From Chloroflexota bacterium (GTDB lineage: Bacteria; Chloroflexota; Dehalococcoidia; Tepidiformales; Tepidiformaceae): a DNA stretch of 64,000 bases. The notes beneath the pieces are model-generated. The model was given only the letters and a program-made list of their open reading frames with translations, ran no database searches and was not told the origin of the DNA. The stretch spans positions 36,502 through 100,501 of the forward strand of contig JAPPBY010000004.1 of the NCBI GenBank assembly GCA_026702615.1, given 5' to 3'. Within the stretch, counting starts at the first letter, position 1; the number at the start of each line of letters is the position of its first letter. The position numbers and the translations under genes were made by a program. Of the stretch, positions 1 through 8,025 are shown piece after piece.

Positions 1-380
1 ATGTGACGCACCACCCGCCCCGTGCGGTCGTACCCCGCGCTGCAGTGGACCAGCACCGGCTTCGGCAGCCGCCGGAACGACGCCCACGCCTCGTCGAGCT
101 GCGCCGCCGTGTACGGCTCCGTAAGCCCGTCGCGGACACCCATGTGCGCCACCTCGAAGCCCGCCGTCCGGTAGCGCCCCAGCAATCCCTCTGGCAGCGC
201 CTCCGCGTAGAGCGGCAGCTGGTCGTCACCGAGCAGGCAGATCACCGACCGCACGCCGGCCGCCTGCGCCTCCGCGATCCACGCCTCCACGACCGCGCGC
301 GATACCGCCCGCTCCTCCCCCGGGACGTACCCGGGACGCGAGCTCACCGCCAGCTCACGCTCGATGATCCAGCTCACCAT
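1..380 (-). CDS. Protein-tyrosine / dual-specificity phosphatase, 3' end cut by the window edge
   Basis: About 126 codons are visible before the left edge. Near the end lies the cysteine-phosphatase loop HCSAGYDR, matching the HCxxGxxR signature in which Cys is the nucleophile and Arg binds phosphate. The part before it has the usual family layout, with a predicted strand (VRSVICLLGD) ahead of the loop. The ATG is 5 bases after the stop of the upstream gene on the same strand, so the two are probably co-transcribed and translationally coupled. The substrate, protein or small phosphoester, cannot be told. The stop and the general-acid context lie outside the window. Confidence 0.8.
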   Translation of the reverse strand, partial: MVSWIIERELAVSSRPGYVPGEERAVSRAVVEAWIAEAQAAGVRSVICLLGDDQLPLYAEALPEGLLGRYRTAGFEVAHMGVRDGLTEPYTAAQLDEAWASFRRLPKPVLVHCSAGYDRTGRVVRH

Positions 381-385
381 CGGCC

Positions 386-1354
386 CTACACGGCCCCCAT
401 CAACCCGAACGCCTCCGCGATCGCCTGCGCGGCCCGCCGCTCGTGCCCCGCCGCCCTCCGCAGCGCGTTCGCCGCCGCCTCCCGCAGCCCCGGATTCGCG
501 ACGTTCCCGTGTCCGCCCGCCGGGAACGGGAACAGCGTCAGCAGCGGCGAGAGCGCCTGCGTCACGTCGCGCACCGCCTCCTCCGCCCGACCCAGCGGCT
601 CCGCCAGTGGCGGGACCGACTCCGCCAGGTCGCGCAGGAACGCCGCGCCGTCCATGCGCGCCGCCTGCAGCACCGCGAGCGTGTACGCGTTCCCCGCCCG
701 GTCCACCTCGCCCGTCCCCTCGAGGGTGTCCGCCCACGCCTCCAGCGCCGCCGTCCCGCGCGGGTGCTCGCTCGCGCCCCCTTCGCCGGACAGTAGCTCC
801 AGCGCCGTCTGCAGCGCCCCCAGCACCGCCAGCTCCGGGTCGGGGTCGCTCGGCCCCGTTGGCGCGAACAGCTCGATGATGCCCAGCGCGGGCGACGGCC
901 AATCGCTCCAGGGGGCGAATCCCCCCAGCTCGCCCGACACTGCCGACTCCACGTGGAACCCGGCCCGCTCGTCGTCGTAGCCGGTCACGATCGCGAACTC
1001 GTGCACCTGCAGGTCGAATCCGATCAGGGGAATGCCCTCGTCCAGCCGCTCCCGCGCCCATCCCAGCGCCTCCTCCCGCGCCGCCGCCAGCTCCTCCCCC
1101 TGCGCCCGCCGCCCGAACCGCTCCCACGCCAGACCCGTGCGCGCGTACCGCTCCACCATCGCGCCCCAGTCCAGCTCGTGCGGGCCGTTCGGCAGCGCCG
1201 CGACTCCCCCCTCGCTGGCCAGGCACAGGTGCCACGCGTGCCCCGTCAGGCCCATCACGGCGTGACGGGGCAGCTCCAGCCCCTCCGCCGCCAGCACCCC
1301 TTCGAGCGCGCCCGCCGCCGTCGTCCAGTTCGGTCTCAGTGTGAGTTCGCCCAC
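386..1354 (-). CDS. Hypothetical protein, possibly C39/BtrH-like fold
   Basis: The product is 322 residues, soluble, with no signal peptide or membrane segment. The first 170 residues (GHAWHLCLASEGG, then LIGFDLQVHEFAIVTGYDD) have the rhythm of papain-like C39/BtrH N-terminal domains, where a late His follows a strand. I see no convincing Cys-His pair, so peptidase activity is not claimed. The C-terminal 120 residues are a helical, alanine-rich domain. The start is GTG, with GGGGA about 8 bases upstream. It sits directly upstream of the phosphatase gene and is divergent from the M16 peptidase gene. The family call is weak; that it is a gene is well supported by strand-typical G-ending codons. 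Confidence 0.6.
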   Translation of the reverse strand: MGELTLRPNWTTAAGALEGVLAAEGLELPRHAVMGLTGHAWHLCLASEGGVAALPNGPHELDWGAMVERYARTGLAWERFGRRAQGEELAAAREEALGWARERLDEGIPLIGFDLQVHEFAIVTGYDDERAGFHVESAVSGELGGFAPWSDWPSPALGIIELFAPTGPSDPDPELAVLGALQTALELLSGEGGASEHPRGTAALEAWADTLEGTGEVDRAGNAYTLAVLQAARMDGAAFLRDLAESVPPLAEPLGRAEEAVRDVTQALSPLLTLFPFPAGGHGNVANPGLREAAANALRRAAGHERRAAQAIAEAFGLMGAV

Positions 1355-1436
1355 GGATCCATCCCCGCCAATCGCGGCCCGTTCTGCGGGCGACCGTAGA
1401 ATACGCCCAACCCGCCCCGGAACGAGAGGCTACCCC

Positions 1437-2711
1437 ATGGCCGTTACCTGGCAGACGACCACACTCCCCCACGGCCTGCGTGTCGTCACCACCCCCGTCC
1501 CCACCACCCAGGCGGCCACCGTCAGCCTCTTCGTCGGTGTCGGATCCCGCTCCGAGCCCCAGCGCCTGAACGGCATCACGCACTTCCTTGAGCACATGAT
1601 CTTCAAGGGAACCGAGCGTCGTCCCAAGGCCAACATGATCGCCGAGGAGATCGAGGGCGCTGGCGGCACCCTCAACGCCTACACGAACAAGGAATACACC
1701 TGCTACTGGAACATCGTCCCCTACGACCGCCTCGAGACTGCAATCGACATAACCGCTGACATGCTCCTCCACTCCACCCTCTCTCAGGAGGAGATCGACC
1801 GCGAGCGTACCGTCGTCCAGCAGGAACTGAAGCGGAACCACGACAACCCCGGAAGCTGGGTGGGGCGCCTCCTCGGCGTCTCCGTCTACGGCGAGCAGCC
1901 CTGCGGCTGGGACGTTGGCGGCAGCGTCGAGCACGTCGATGGCATGAACCGCCCCGACTTCCTCGAGCACATGGAGGGCTGGTACCTCGGTCCGAACATG
2001 GTCCTCTCCGTCTCCGGGAACTGCACCCACGAGCAGGTCCTGGAACTGGCCGAACCCTGTTTCGCCGAAGTCGCCAGCGGTTTCCTCCCAGCCGTCACCC
2101 CCTACGACCCCGACACAAGCGGCCCCCGGGTCAGCATCGATTCCCGCGACATCGACCAGTGCAGCGTCATGCTCGGCATGCCCCTCTTCGGCCGCCACGA
2201 CCCCCGCCGCTTCGCCCTCCGCATCCTCAACGACGTGCTCGGCTCCGGCATGTCCTCTCGGCTCTTCACCGAGGTGCGCGAGCGCCGCGGCCTCGCGTAC
2301 TCCGTGCACTCAAGCTACGGCTACCTCGCCGATGCTGGGGTCTTCACCGTCTCCGCCGGCGTCAACCGCGAGAAGCTCTCCGAGACCATCGGCGTCTGCC
2401 TCGACGAGCTCCGCAAGCTCGTCGACGAGCCCGTCCCCGAGGACGAGCTGCGCCGCGCCAAGGACCACGCCATCGGCCGCTTCCGCCTCTCCCTCGAAAC
2501 GGCCTTCTCCCTCGGCCAGCGCCACGGCGAGCACCTCCTCACGAAGGGCGAGGTCGAGACCATCGACGACTTCGTGGCCGGTCTCGAAGCGGTCGACGCC
2601 TCCCAGGTCCGCTCCCTCGCGACCGACATCTTCGTGAGCGACCGCATGCACTGCGCCGCCGTCGGCCCGGACCTGAGCGAGGACGAGATCGCGAACGCCC
2701 TGGGCTGCTAA
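1437..2711 (+). CDS. M16 family zinc metallopeptidase (PqqL/MPP-beta-like)
   Basis: The protein is 424 residues, the normal length of a single-chain M16B peptidase. The inverted zinc motif HFLEH is at residues 49-53, and the third ligand E130 follows at the spacing expected for HxxEH(x76)E. The second half has the R/Y pair region (RERRGLAYSV) of these two-lobed peptidases. No signal peptide is seen, so a cytoplasmic role in degrading small peptides is likely. I chose the ATG at 1437 rather than upstream in-frame codons because GAGAGG lies about 8 bases before it and the family N-terminus starts there. The stop TAA shares two bases with the stop of purL on the other strand, so the genes are convergent without any gap. 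Confidence 0.9.
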   Translation: MAVTWQTTTLPHGLRVVTTPVPTTQAATVSLFVGVGSRSEPQRLNGITHFLEHMIFKGTERRPKANMIAEEIEGAGGTLNAYTNKEYTCYWNIVPYDRLETAIDITADMLLHSTLSQEEIDRERTVVQQELKRNHDNPGSWVGRLLGVSVYGEQPCGWDVGGSVEHVDGMNRPDFLEHMEGWYLGPNMVLSVSGNCTHEQVLELAEPCFAEVASGFLPAVTPYDPDTSGPRVSIDSRDIDQCSVMLGMPLFGRHDPRRFALRILNDVLGSGMSSRLFTEVRERRGLAYSVHSSYGYLADAGVFTVSAGVNREKLSETIGVCLDELRKLVDEPVPEDELRRAKDHAIGRFRLSLETAFSLGQRHGEHLLTKGEVETIDDFVAGLEAVDASQVRSLATDIFVSDRMHCAAVGPDLSEDEIANALGC

Positions 2712-4918
2712 AGCCCCAGCCCCGACTCCCACGCCTCGCGAACCTCGCCGAGGTCCGCGTCGACGGGTCCGAAGCGCAGGATGCCCTCGTCCGTCGTGAC
2801 GCCCAGCCGTGTGGCTGGCACCCCCACTTCCTCCGCCAGCGCCGCCAGCCGCTCCCCCGCTTCCGGACGCGCGCTCACGATGATGCGCCCCTGTCCCTCG
2901 CCGAACAGCGCCGCGTCGATGCGCCCCTCCACCTCGACCTCCCCAGCGAAGCCGTAACCGCCAAGCAGGCAGCACTCCGCCAGCGCCACTACGAGCCCGC
3001 CGTCGCTGCAGTCGTGCGCGCTCAACAGCAGACCCGCGTCGTTCGCGCCCAGCACCAGGTCGTGCAGCCGCGCTTCCGCCTCGAGGTCGACCGTCGGCGT
3101 GCCGATGACGGCGCCGTGTACTGCCTCCAGGTACTCGCTCCCCGCGAGCGTTCGCGCGGCCTGCTCGACCGTCCCGCCCAGCAGCCAGACCTCCGTCCCC
3201 GCCCGCTCGAACGCCGCCCCCAGGTGCGCCTGCACGTCCTCCAGCACCCCCAGCATCCCGATCACCGGTGTCGGCCAGACCGGCGCCCCGCCACTCTCGT
3301 TGTAGAGGCTCACGTTGCCGCTCACGACGGGCGTCCCGAACGCCTCGCAGGCCGCGGAGATGCCGTCCACCGCCCCGGCCAGCGTCGCGTATACCTCAAG
3401 GTTCTCGGGCGCGCCGAAGTTGAGGCAGTCCGTCACCGCCACCGGCCGCGCGCCCGTGCAGACGACGTTCCGCGCCGCCTCCGCCACCGCGATGGCGCCG
3501 CCGTTGTGCGCGTCGAGCTGGCAGTAGCGGCCGTTCCCGTCCGTCGCCACGGCGATGCCCCGCGTCGTGCCCGACACCCGCAGCACCGCCGCGTCGCCCC
3601 CGGGCGCCACCACCGTGTTCGTCAGCACCTGGTGGTCGTACTGCCGGAACACCTCCGCCTTGCTCGCGAGGTTCGGCCGCTGGATCAGCGCCACGAGCGC
3701 TTCCGTCGCCGCCTCGGGACGCAGGTCCGGGAACGCTCCCGGATTGGCCTGGCTGCGCGCCAGCGCGTCCAGGCTGCGCTGCCCGTCGCGCGTGTAGGCC
3801 GGCGCCTCCGTCGCCACCTCGACCGGCACGCGCCCGACCTCCACCCCGTCTTCCCGCAGCACCACCTCGTCGCCGTCCGTCACCTGCCCGATCTCGATGC
3901 AGTCCACCTCCCAGCGCTCGAACAGCGCTGCCACGTCCGCCACGTGCTCCCGCTTCGCGATGACGAGCATTCGCTCCTGGCTCTCCGAGAGCATGACCTC
4001 ATACGGCGTCATCCCCGACTCCCGGCGCGGCACGCACTCCAGGTTCAGCACCGCCCCCGCCTCGCCCCGCGCGCAGCACTCGAGCACCGAGCTCGTCAGC
4101 CCCGCCGCCCCTAGGTCCTGCAGCCCCACGATCCAGTCGCGATGCTCCGAGGCGAGCTCGAAACACGCCTCCATCAGCATCTTCTCCAGGAACGGGTTGC
4201 CCACCTGCACCGCCGGACGCATCTCCTCGAACCGCGCCTCCGGATCGGTGCGGCTCGCAAGCCCGCTCGCCCCGTGGATGCCGTCCCGGCCCGTGTCCGC
4301 GCCCACGAGCAGCAGTGCGTTCCCCTCGCCGCTCGCCGTCGCGCTCACGATCCCGTCCGCCCGCACCAGCCCCACGCACATCGCGTTCACGAGCGGGTTG
4401 CCGTTGTACGGCCCCCCGACCACCACCTCGCCCCCCACCGTGGGGATGCCGAGGCAGTTCCCGTACCCGCCGATGCCGCCCACTACCCCCTCGAACAGGT
4501 AGCGGTTGTTTCCCTCGTCCAGCGGCCCGAAGCGGAGCGAGTCCAGCAGCGCGATCGGGTACGCCCCCATCGCGAAGATGTCCCGCACGATGCCTCCCAC
4601 GCCCGTCGCCGCCCCCTCGTACGGCTCGATCGCCGACGGGTGGTTGTGCGACTCGACCTTCATCACCACCGCCCAGCCGTCCCCGATGTCGACAGCCCCC
4701 GCGTTTTCCTCGCCCACGCGGGTCAGTACGCGGTCGCCCCCGCTCGGAAAGCGGCGCAGTAGAGGGCGGCTGTTCTTGTAGCCGCAGTGCTCGCTCCAGA
4801 GCGAGCCGAACATCCCCAGCTCGACCTCGTTTGGTTCGCGCCCCAGCCGCGCGACGAGGAGGTCGTACTCGTCGCGGCTCAGCGCGACCGCGTCCAGCGC
4901 CTCCTGCTCGACCGCCAC
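2708..4918 (-). CDS. purL: Phosphoribosylformylglycinamidine synthase subunit PurL
   Basis: This is the large subunit of FGAM synthase, fourth step of purine synthesis, which uses ammonia delivered by PurQ. At 736 residues it is the short PurL of the PurS/PurQ/PurL type. Visible hallmarks are GSLWSEHCGYKNSRP near the N-terminus, KVESHNHPSAIEP, GIGGYGNCLGIPTVGGEV and the late HDCSDGGL motif. The start is GTG at 4918, without a clear Shine-Dalgarno but with TAGCAT six bases before it, so it may have its own leaderless promoter. It is last in a run that begins with purQ, from which it is separated by four membrane-protein genes. No purS is seen in the window. Confidence 0.97.
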   Translation of the reverse strand: MAVEQEALDAVALSRDEYDLLVARLGREPNEVELGMFGSLWSEHCGYKNSRPLLRRFPSGGDRVLTRVGEENAGAVDIGDGWAVVMKVESHNHPSAIEPYEGAATGVGGIVRDIFAMGAYPIALLDSLRFGPLDEGNNRYLFEGVVGGIGGYGNCLGIPTVGGEVVVGGPYNGNPLVNAMCVGLVRADGIVSATASGEGNALLLVGADTGRDGIHGASGLASRTDPEARFEEMRPAVQVGNPFLEKMLMEACFELASEHRDWIVGLQDLGAAGLTSSVLECCARGEAGAVLNLECVPRRESGMTPYEVMLSESQERMLVIAKREHVADVAALFERWEVDCIEIGQVTDGDEVVLREDGVEVGRVPVEVATEAPAYTRDGQRSLDALARSQANPGAFPDLRPEAATEALVALIQRPNLASKAEVFRQYDHQVLTNTVVAPGGDAAVLRVSGTTRGIAVATDGNGRYCQLDAHNGGAIAVAEAARNVVCTGARPVAVTDCLNFGAPENLEVYATLAGAVDGISAACEAFGTPVVSGNVSLYNESGGAPVWPTPVIGMLGVLEDVQAHLGAAFERAGTEVWLLGGTVEQAARTLAGSEYLEAVHGAVIGTPTVDLEAEARLHDLVLGANDAGLLLSAHDCSDGGLVVALAECCLLGGYGFAGEVEVEGRIDAALFGEGQGRIIVSARPEAGERLAALAEEVGVPATRLGVTTDEGILRFGPVDADLGEVREAWESGLGL

Positions 4919-4960
4919 AGCCCGATGCTACCGCCCCTCCCTCTCACGCGCGCGCTCCGC

Positions 4961-5389
4961 CTACGAGGTCACCTCGACGCGCGTTCCCGCTGCCTTGTCC
5001 CAGAGGCACTGCCGGTTCCCGTCCCACATGCACCAGAGCGCCGCCACCAGCCAGACCACCACCCCCGCCAGCGCGAGATCGACGCCTCCCTCCACTTCCA
5101 TCGACAGCAGCAGCAGGTCAAGGAGGACGAATGCCACGACCTTGAGCAGCACGTCCCGGACGACCATCCGCCGCAGGCTCGCCGGCCGCCCCTCCCCATC
5201 GACGACGCGCATCCCCAGCAGCCGCTTCGCGGGCGTCTGTCCGCCTCGCCCCGTGCTCGCGAACCAGAACGCCCACCCAACCCCGAGCGTCAGCCCGAAC
5301 AGCGCCATCTCAAGGACGTGACCGGAGAGCCGCTGCCCGCGGCTGGCCAGCACGATGGGCGTTTGCGAGGGAGCCTCGTCCGTCGCCAA
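4961..5389 (-). CDS. RDD family membrane protein (no SHOCT tail)
   Basis: The product is about 142 residues with two to three membrane helices and the RDD-like core (RGQRLSGHVLE near the N-terminus, then GQTPAKRLLGMRVVD). It is a close paralog of the next gene upstream: both share LAS.GQRL, KLLGMHVV-like and ALWC.WD.NRQCLWDK blocks. I chose a TTG start at 5389 because it gives the same N-terminal length as the paralog and avoids a 47-base overlap with it. The ATG at 5458 lies inside the paralog's reading frame and has no ribosome binding site. RDD proteins have no settled biochemical role; some are linked to transport or stress. Confidence 0.75.
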   Translation of the reverse strand: MATDEAPSQTPIVLASRGQRLSGHVLEMALFGLTLGVGWAFWFASTGRGGQTPAKRLLGMRVVDGEGRPASLRRMVVRDVLLKVVAFVLLDLLLLSMEVEGGVDLALAGVVVWLVAALWCMWDGNRQCLWDKAAGTRVEVTS

Positions 5390-5411
5390 CGTTTCGCCCT
5401 GCGACCCGGGC

Positions 5412-5972
5412 CTACAGGTTCTCCAGCTCCCGAGCCCGCCGCTCTTCGTACTCCTCATCGGTCAGCAGACCGCGCGCGTGCAGGTCCTGCAGCGTCTCGA
5501 GGTTCTCGGCCGATCGTTCGGCGGAAGAGGTGCCCCTCATGCCGCCCGAGGTGTCTGCCTCAACAACGTACGTGCCGATCATTTTGTCCCAGAGGCACTG
5601 CCGGTTCGCATCCCAGGCGCACCAGAGCGCGGCAATCGCGAACGCGACCAGCGTGATCGCGCCTGCAAGCCCCGGGTTCACGGGGCTCAGCACAAGGTCC
5701 AGCACCACGAACACCGCCCACTTGGCGACGATCTCCCGGAGCAGCATCCACCCCAGCCCAGCTCGACTCCCGTCCTCGCGGACCACGTGCATGCCGAGCA
5801 GTTGCTTCCCCGGGTTCTGCCCCCGCTGTCCGACGACAAGGAGCCAGATCAGCCAGCCAATCCCGAGCGTGAACGCGAAGAGAACGATGTCGAGGACGTA
5901 CGCCGCCAGTCGCCGTCCCTGGCTTGCCAGCTCCAGTTCGGGTCCTTCGGAAAACTCCGCTGCGACCGTCAT
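5412..5972 (-). CDS. RDD family membrane protein with C-terminal SHOCT domain
   Basis: The protein has 186 residues. Residues 15-150 form an RDD domain with hydrophobic helices (VLDIVLFAFTLGIGWLIWLL and later segments) and a repeat of the ALWC.WD.NRQCLWDK block of its neighbour. The last 30 residues (LQDLHARGLLTDEEYEERR) are a typical SHOCT element, a short amphipathic tail often found on membrane or oligomeric proteins. The ATG lies 9 bases after the stop of the DUF4389 gene upstream, so both are in one transcription unit. The function is unknown; the paralog downstream lacks the SHOCT tail. Confidence 0.85.
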   Translation of the reverse strand: MTVAAEFSEGPELELASQGRRLAAYVLDIVLFAFTLGIGWLIWLLVVGQRGQNPGKQLLGMHVVREDGSRAGLGWMLLREIVAKWAVFVVLDLVLSPVNPGLAGAITLVAFAIAALWCAWDANRQCLWDKMIGTYVVEADTSGGMRGTSSAERSAENLETLQDLHARGLLTDEEYEERRARELENL

Positions 5973-5980
5973 GCGCCCTC

Positions 5981-6565
5981 CTACGTGAAGCTGAATGGCG
6001 GGTATTCGTCGACCAACAGGGCGCCGTAGGCGTTCACGCGCTCGGTCCAGACGGTGTACCCCAGGAGGAAGTTGTGAAGCCCCTCGGGGACCCGTCCGAC
6101 GATCAGTGCGATCAGCCACGTCGCCAGAATCACGAAGGACGCGGCGAGGCCGAGGAACCACAGCACAATTCCGTGCGGAATGATGAGGATGGGCCGGAAA
6201 AAGGTCGTCAGCCGGTTGCGGTCTTCGCTTCGCTCCTCCACAACGAGCCGCGCGGGGTAGTCCCCCTCCTCCTCCAGAGAGAAAGGTGGGTAGCGACCGG
6301 TCAGAAGGGCGGCGTAGGCGCTGACGCGTGCCGTCCAGCGCGACACACCGATCGCGAACCGCAACATGCTCGCCGGATACCGCCCCACGAACACGATCGT
6401 GAACCACGCCAGCAGCGTCACCACGCCTAGCGCGATCCCCAGGAGCTCGATAATGATCACGTGCGGGATGACGAGCAGCCACCGGAACAGGATCGAGAGC
6501 CGGTTCTGGGCGGTCACCTCGTCGACTTCGAACTGAACCGGATAGCCCGTTGTCTCGGCTGTCAT
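5981..6565 (-). CDS. DUF4389 membrane protein, two tandem repeats
   Basis: The 194-residue protein contains two copies of the DUF4389 unit. Each has a short amphipathic start (YPVQFEVD, YPARLVVEE), then NRLS/TxxFR, a hydrophobic hairpin beginning IPH, then W..RV.AY...L...YPPFSL/F. There are about four membrane helices in all. The ATG is preceded by AAGGGG. Family function is unknown; such proteins are widespread in Chloroflexota and Actinobacteria and tend to sit beside RDD proteins, as here. It is a paralog of the gene just upstream and probably arose by duplication. Confidence 0.85.
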   Translation of the reverse strand: MTAETTGYPVQFEVDEVTAQNRLSILFRWLLVIPHVIIIELLGIALGVVTLLAWFTIVFVGRYPASMLRFAIGVSRWTARVSAYAALLTGRYPPFSLEEEGDYPARLVVEERSEDRNRLTTFFRPILIIPHGIVLWFLGLAASFVILATWLIALIVGRVPEGLHNFLLGYTVWTERVNAYGALLVDEYPPFSFT

Positions 6566-6605
6566 GGCGAGCCCCTTTCAGGCGACGAGGTTATGGGCCC
6601 CGACT

Positions 6606-7241
6606 CTAGTTGAAGCTGAACGGCGGGTACTCGTCGACCAGCAGGCCGGCGCAAACCCCCACACGGGTGCTCCAGCGGGTGTATCCCGCGATGAAGTTGT
6701 GCAGCCACTCGGGCAGTCCGCCGAGGACAGTCCCCCCGAGCCAGGCCACGATCGTGGCCAGCGAGACGACGATCCCGAGGATGGCAAGGACAATGAAGTG
6801 CGGAATGAGCATGATGATGCGCACCGGGAAGAAGCCTGTCAGCCGGTTCCGCCCCTCCACCTGCTGCTGCACATGCAGGCGGACGGGGTAGTCGGCCGCC
6901 TCGCCAAGCGTGAACGGCGGGTATTTGTCAGTGAGGAATCCGCCCGTCACCGAGATGTACGTCTCGAGGTCGGTGTTCAGCGTGCCCCCGTAGGCGCTGA
7001 CCCGTGTGGACCAGCGGGCAAAGCCGGTCGAGAACCGAAGCAACCCCTCGGGGTAGCGGGCGGTGACGACGATCGAGAGCGATGCGAACAGCCAGACAAA
7101 GAACGCTGCGATTCCAAGGAAAGCAAGAATGATCCAGTGCGGGATCGCCAGGATCGGCCGGAAGAACACCGTTAGCCGGTTCTGCGAAGCCGCAGGGTCG
7201 ATCTCCAGTTGAACCGGATACTCCGGGTCCATTGCCGTCAT
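6606..7241 (-). CDS. DUF4389 membrane protein, two tandem repeats, larger paralog
   Basis: The protein has 211 residues and two DUF4389 units (YPVQLEID...YPPFTL and YPVRLHVQQ...YPPFSFN), each with the NRLTxFF and IPH hairpin motifs. The first unit carries an insertion (about residues 88-105, GTLNTDLETYISVTGG) that its paralog lacks. The start ATG has a strong ribosome binding site, AAGGAG. It begins 14 bases after the purQ stop, which makes co-transcription with purQ likely. Position between purQ and purL is unexpected for a protein of this kind. No catalytic residues are recognisable. Confidence 0.85.
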   Translation of the reverse strand: MTAMDPEYPVQLEIDPAASQNRLTVFFRPILAIPHWIILAFLGIAAFFVWLFASLSIVVTARYPEGLLRFSTGFARWSTRVSAYGGTLNTDLETYISVTGGFLTDKYPPFTLGEAADYPVRLHVQQQVEGRNRLTGFFPVRIIMLIPHFIVLAILGIVVSLATIVAWLGGTVLGGLPEWLHNFIAGYTRWSTRVGVCAGLLVDEYPPFSFN

Positions 7242-7254
7242 GGTTGTGCTCCTT

Positions 7255-7956
7255 TCAGACCGCGACTTCCGCCGCGGTTTCGACCAGTGATTGCCAGATG
7301 CGGTTCCCGTCCGCCCCGCCCGTCAGTTCCTCTCCCGCTCGTTCGGGGTGGGGCATCATCCCCACCACATTCCCGGCCTCGTTGCGGATGCCCGCGATGT
7401 TGCGGGCGCTCCCGTTCGGGTTCGAGTCCGGCGTGACCTCGCCCCGCTCGTCGCAGTAGCGGAACACCACCCGTCCTGCCGATTCCAGCTCGTCGAGCGT
7501 TGCGCGGTCGGCCTGGTAGTTCCCCTCGCCGTGGCTGATTGGAATGCGCAGCACTTCTCCCTCGCCGATGCCCGCCGTCCACGGCGTCTCCTCCCCCTCG
7601 CGACGCAGGTGGGTCCACTCGCAGCGGAAGCGCAGGCTCCGGTTCCGGATCAGCGCCCCCGGCAGCAGGCCGCTCTCGCAGAGCACCTGGAAGCCGTTGC
7701 AGATGCCGATAACCGGCAGCCCTGCGTTCGCAGCGCGCACCACCTCTTCCATGATCGGCGAGAAGCGCGCGATCGCCCCGCAGCGCAGGTAGTCCCCGTA
7801 GGAGAAGCCGCCCGGCAGAACCACCGCGTCGAACCCCGCCAGGGAGGTCTCGCGGTGCCACACGATCTCCGCTTCCTGCCCGAGCACGTTCGCGAGCACC
7901 TGCTCGGTATCGCGGTCGCTCCAGGTCCCCGGGAAACGCACGATAGCGAAGCGCAT
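7255..7956 (-). CDS. purQ: Phosphoribosylformylglycinamidine synthase glutaminase subunit PurQ
   Basis: This is a class I glutamine amidotransferase that supplies ammonia to PurL. The 233 residues contain [15 protein letters not shown], the nucleophile elbow GICNGFQ with Cys86, and the catalytic pair His203/Glu205 in MMPHPER. It opens the (-) run that ends with purL. In the 69-base gap upstream a TATACT box at 7993-7998 could be a -10 element, although no good -35 lies 17 bases before it. The length and all active-site residues are normal. Confidence 0.97.
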   Translation of the reverse strand: MRFAIVRFPGTWSDRDTEQVLANVLGQEAEIVWHRETSLAGFDAVVLPGGFSYGDYLRCGAIARFSPIMEEVVRAANAGLPVIGICNGFQVLCESGLLPGALIRNRSLRFRCEWTHLRREGEETPWTAGIGEGEVLRIPISHGEGNYQADRATLDELESAGRVVFRYCDERGEVTPDSNPNGSARNIAGIRNEAGNVVGMMPHPERAGEELTGGADGNRIWQSLVETAAEVAV

Positions 7957-8025
7957 CAGTCCTCGAACGTCGGCCTGTGGGTGCCTGACCGCAGTATAGC
8001 AGCGCCCCTTGAATGCTCTGGCGGC

